64,000 nucleotides of DNA, from positions 4,053 through 68,052 of the forward strand of contig DFEA01000018.1 in NCBI GenBank assembly GCA_002368575.1, read 5' to 3'. Source of the DNA: Lachnospiraceae bacterium UBA3814 (lineage in GTDB: Bacteria; Bacillota; Clostridia; Lachnospirales; Lachnospiraceae). A model generated the notes under the pieces. That model was given only the letters and a program-made list of their open reading frames with translations, made no database searches and had not been told where the DNA came from. The translations under genes were made by a program, and so were the position numbers. Numbering within the stretch: position 1 is the first letter of the stretch; every line of letters begins with the position of its first letter. Of this stretch, positions 61,322 to 64,000 are shown piece by piece.

Positions 61322-62290
61322 ATGGTTGAACGTCCTGAATTATTAGAATCTCTTAGATACTTGTACGATTCACTATTGGGTATAGAAAAAATCAGTGCTC
61401 AAAAGCAGCAACTGTTTAATAAAATAGACTCTTATAAACAGGAAATACAGAATGAACATAACAGGAGACGTTCTGCGGGAAACCGTGAAACCTTTGAAAA
61501 AGCAGGGGCCACGGCGACCAATGTCATAGGCATAGCTGTTACCGTGATAGTCCTGCTGGTCATTTACGGTATTATCGCGCTGATACTAATGGCTATGGGA
61601 GTGAGTGGCAAAGTAATAGGGGTATTGTTCTATGTATTTATGGTGGCCGGAGCAGGTATTGTTTATCTGATACTTAAGGGAACAGCATCTATGTCAAAGG
61701 ACTCTGAAATAAGGAGGATGAGAACAGCAGAATCTGCTGTAAACAATATAGCAAACATTGAAGCTAAGATCAGGGAAATACAGGAAAAGCAAATACCGGA
61801 AACTGAAGCAAGGCTTATCATTGCCTATCAGGATTCTCAGGAGATCATAGAGGCATTCCCGCCGGATTACCGGTATACATACGCCGTTGGAAGGGTCATT
61901 TCATTTATTGAAAACCTGAGAGCTGACAGTATAAAAGAAGCATTGAATCTTTATGAAAAAGAGCTGTACCAGGACAGGATGCTGTCAGAACAAAAACATC
62001 AGACGCAGGCTGCTGAAGCCTCTGCCCAAGCAAACATGGCATCAGCCGCCGCGAATATAGTGACAGCCTTCAATACCGGACAAATAGCCAGCAATACAAA
62101 ACAGATGGTTGGAACACTTCGGAATATAGAGGGGTATAGTGCTCAGACAGCAGCAAATACAGCAAGCATAGCAAACAGCGCAGCAGCTGCGGCAGCGAAC
62201 AGCGCCAGGGCAGCTGCAAGTGCCGAAAGCATGGCGAACAGCGCTGCCAGAACGGAAGGCTATGCCAGGCAGATAAGGAACAGCTTATAA
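61322..62290 (+). CDS. Membrane protein with coiled coil and Ala/Ser-rich tail
   Basis: I do not recognise this 322-residue protein. A coiled-coil-like N-terminus (about 1-60) is followed by two membrane helices (about 68-95, VIGIAVTVIVLLVIYGIIAL; and about 98-120), another helical/coiled region (about 125-225), and a low-complexity Ala/Ser/Asn tail (repeats like NSAAAAAANSARAAASAES) to the end. It lies between two surface-protein genes, 230 bases after the first. It may organise or export surface proteins, but nothing in the sequence proves this. Confidence 0.7.
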   Translation: MVERPELLESLRYLYDSLLGIEKISAQKQQLFNKIDSYKQEIQNEHNRRRSAGNRETFEKAGATATNVIGIAVTVIVLLVIYGIIALILMAMGVSGKVIGVLFYVFMVAGAGIVYLILKGTASMSKDSEIRRMRTAESAVNNIANIEAKIREIQEKQIPETEARLIIAYQDSQEIIEAFPPDYRYTYAVGRVISFIENLRADSIKEALNLYEKELYQDRMLSEQKHQTQAAEASAQANMASAAANIVTAFNTGQIASNTKQMVGTLRNIEGYSAQTAANTASIANSAAAAAANSARAAASAESMANSAARTEGYARQIRNSL

Positions 62291-62336
62291 AATATAAAAA
62301 AACAACGGAAAAGTTTCTATCAGGAGGGAGACGCGT

Positions 62337-64000
62337 ATGAAAAAAAGAATTCGCAGCATTTTAACAGGTATAATATGCTTTTCTGTTTTATTTAACAGCT
62401 TTTCCTCTGCAGCCTTTGCCGGAGAAGGTAAAATCCTTAGCCGGATGAAAGGGCCTGAGGAAGTATATACAAGCGAGGAAGAACGTATTTTTTCAGATAA
62501 TGATCCTTTAATTAATGGAGTTAAGGATTTTGCCATGACAAACTTAACTTATGCAGCCATAAGAGAGGATAACTCTCTCTGGATGTGGGGCAGCAATTGC
62601 TCTGGACAAATAGGGATAGGAGAGTCAGAGGAATGTCTTAAACCTGCAAAAGTTCTTAAGGATGTAAAAAAGGTAGTCTGTTATGATTATGGCACTGCAG
62701 CCATAACTACTGATGGGAAACTTTATCTTTGGGGAGAGGGGGATTTTGTTTGTGACCACGATTGGTGGTATAAAAACAATACATCACCTACAGAAATAAA
62801 AGATTTCGCAAATGTTAAGGATGTTTATATATCGAAATCAAATTCAAGAGCTCCAACTTGTGCTGCCATAACATATGACGGCGATTTATGGATGTGGGGG
62901 TATGGAACTGCCGGACAATTGGGGCCAGATCATCGTTATATTGAGACAACTGCTGTCAGAATGCACGGGAACATAAAACAGGTATGGCCGGATAACTCAA
63001 TAGTTGCTGCTCTGTCGAATGACGGGAAATTCTATATGTGGGGAGGCGGTTTTGCTGATACGCCGACAGTAATACTTGAGAATATAAAGGAAGCCCGTCA
63101 GTTCGGGCATTATTATATAGGTATTACATACGGTGATGAGGTTTATTATTGGAGTGACGGCACGATCGGCATGAGCCTGTCAGGTAAACAGCCGGTAAGT
63201 ACGGAGCCTGTAAAAGTAATTGGAATACAAAATGCTGCTAAGCTGTGTGCCAGAGAACTTATCATTACAAGCGAGGGTAAGCTGTATCAAATTAATACAG
63301 ATAATGCAGAAGCTTGTTTAGTTGCAGAAAGTGTGAAGGATGCCGGCGCATTTTATATGACCAGATCTGTTTGGTCGACTCCTTTTGAAGGGATTGTCTA
63401 TACTACCATGGATGATACCATGTATGTTGCCTTGAAGGATCGTTCCTCTGGAGAATGGACTATCAAAGAGGCAAGAAGAGATATAGATAGTTTTTCTCTT
63501 CTGCCCGGAGATCCTGCCGGAGTTTATATAACAAAAGCCGGAGAATTATATCAGCTTGCTATAAAACAGGGTGATGGCACGATGGAGAAAACAGATCCTT
63601 TATTTCAGAATGTGAAGGATGTTTTATTTAAAGATGAAAGTCTTTGGGAATTTGATTATGCGGTGCTGACCAAAGACAAACAGCTTTATATGAAAGGGAG
63701 TAATCAGTATGGTCGGTATGGGGATGGGACAACAACAGACCAGGACGGGTTTGTGAAAGTTGTTTTCGGTGAAGAAGAGAATGAGGAATATACTGTTACC
63801 TTTGACACAAACGGAGGTTCAGTAGTAGATCCATTGATTATAGAATCCGACAATTTCCTCCCCAGACCTGCGGATCCTGTTAAAGATGGATATAGTTTTG
63901 ATGGCTGGTACAAAGATTCAAACTATCAGAATAAATGGATTTTCGAAACAGACAAAGTTTCTGCGGACATGACATTATATGCAAAATGGACTGAAAAATC
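62337..64000 (+). CDS. Secreted RCC1-repeat protein with InlB-type repeat (3' end outside window)
   Basis: Open to the window edge: 554 codons without a stop. A signal peptide (MKKRIRSILTGIICFSVLFN ... AAFA) is followed by RCC1/ATS1-like beta-propeller repeats, recognised by recurring LWMWGSN, LYLWGEG, LWMWGYGTAGQLG and QLYMKGSNQYGRYGDGTTTD. An InlB B-type repeat begins at about residue 482 (YTVTFDTNGGSVVDPL ... GWYKDSNY ... MTLYAKW). The strong CAGGAGGGAG site precedes ATG 62337. It probably acts at the cell surface; the ligand is unknown. Its composition is AT-rich like the neighbouring surface gene. Confidence 0.85.
   Translation, partial: MKKRIRSILTGIICFSVLFNSFSSAAFAGEGKILSRMKGPEEVYTSEEERIFSDNDPLINGVKDFAMTNLTYAAIREDNSLWMWGSNCSGQIGIGESEECLKPAKVLKDVKKVVCYDYGTAAITTDGKLYLWGEGDFVCDHDWWYKNNTSPTEIKDFANVKDVYISKSNSRAPTCAAITYDGDLWMWGYGTAGQLGPDHRYIETTAVRMHGNIKQVWPDNSIVAALSNDGKFYMWGGGFADTPTVILENIKEARQFGHYYIGITYGDEVYYWSDGTIGMSLSGKQPVSTEPVKVIGIQNAAKLCARELIITSEGKLYQINTDNAEACLVAESVKDAGAFYMTRSVWSTPFEGIVYTTMDDTMYVALKDRSSGEWTIKEARRDIDSFSLLPGDPAGVYITKAGELYQLAIKQGDGTMEKTDPLFQNVKDVLFKDESLWEFDYAVLTKDKQLYMKGSNQYGRYGDGTTTDQDGFVKVVFGEEENEEYTVTFDTNGGSVVDPLIIESDNFLPRPADPVKDGYSFDGWYKDSNYQNKWIFETDKVSADMTLYAKWTEK

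Overview
The window reads as a chromosomal segment of an anaerobic Gram-positive gut-type bacterium of the Clostridia, most likely Lachnospiraceae. The signs are strong AGGAGG-type ribosome sites, some TTG/GTG starts, heavy use of AGG and ATA codons, a type III glutamine synthetase, an ammonium transporter fused to a PII domain, an ANTAR-type nitrogen regulator, DapL-type lysine synthesis and a fucose/rhamnose-type bacterial microcompartment (BMC). No rRNA or tRNA genes, CRISPR arrays or insertion sequences were seen.

Layout. (1) 1-12295, nitrogen assimilation: type III glutamine synthetase, Amt-GlnB fusion, a short type I glutamine synthetase, an ANTAR antiterminator, and both glutamate synthase subunits. 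Three leaders here (before each glutamine synthetase and before amt) carry a hairpin with the hexaloop AANGGC overlapping the left arm of an intrinsic terminator, the expected target of the ANTAR protein encoded in the cluster. (2) 12345-16850: dapL, pyrG and a metal ABC transporter with a Zur/Fur-like palindrome at its promoter. (3) 17000-27512: a sugar or sugar-alcohol cluster (FGGY kinase, GatD-like dehydrogenase, aldo/keto reductase, GatZ-like protein, and an ABC importer with two different permeases and a lipoprotein binding protein), interrupted by two kinds of tandem hairpin repeats. (4) 27801-31568: fucose mutarotase, an unknown protein, rhamnulokinase, a ParA-type ATPase and a small Lys/Ala-rich partner. 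(5) 31600-46757: a 15-kb BMC operon behind a promoter with four copies of CATAARNYAACA and a leader with four hairpins. It encodes a 6-deoxyketose-1-phosphate aldolase, HbpS/GlcG protein, acylating aldehyde dehydrogenase, zinc alcohol dehydrogenase, four BMC-H proteins, PduL, a BMC-P pentamer, PduS, PduT, a DeoR regulator, then B12-dependent diol dehydratase, its reactivase and an adenosyltransferase. (6) 46773-51842: hisS, proS, metG. (7) 52071-58661: heterodimeric ABC exporter (minus strand), flavin reductase-like protein, PatB/MalY-like lyase and a DUF1848 protein. (8) 59000-64000: an AT-richer end with a structured RNA, surface proteins with InlB-type repeats, a membrane protein and an RCC1-repeat protein cut by the window edge.

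How the parts may work together. Rhamnulose or fuculose is phosphorylated by the kinase; the aldolase, which carries a shell-targeting tail, splits it to DHAP and lactaldehyde. Inside the shell lactaldehyde can be reduced to 1,2-propanediol, dehydrated by PduCDE to propionaldehyde, and converted to propanol or to propionyl-CoA and propionyl-phosphate. From memory, the order of shell, PduL, PduS and DeoR genes resembles glycyl-radical (GRM5-type) fucose/rhamnose BMCs, but here the glycyl-radical dehydratase is absent and a B12 module sits at the 3' end. The ParA ATPase and its small partner just upstream look like a McdA/McdB-type system that could space these compartments in the cell. The best candidates for new biology are this positioning pair, the hybrid BMC, and the ANTAR RNA regulon.
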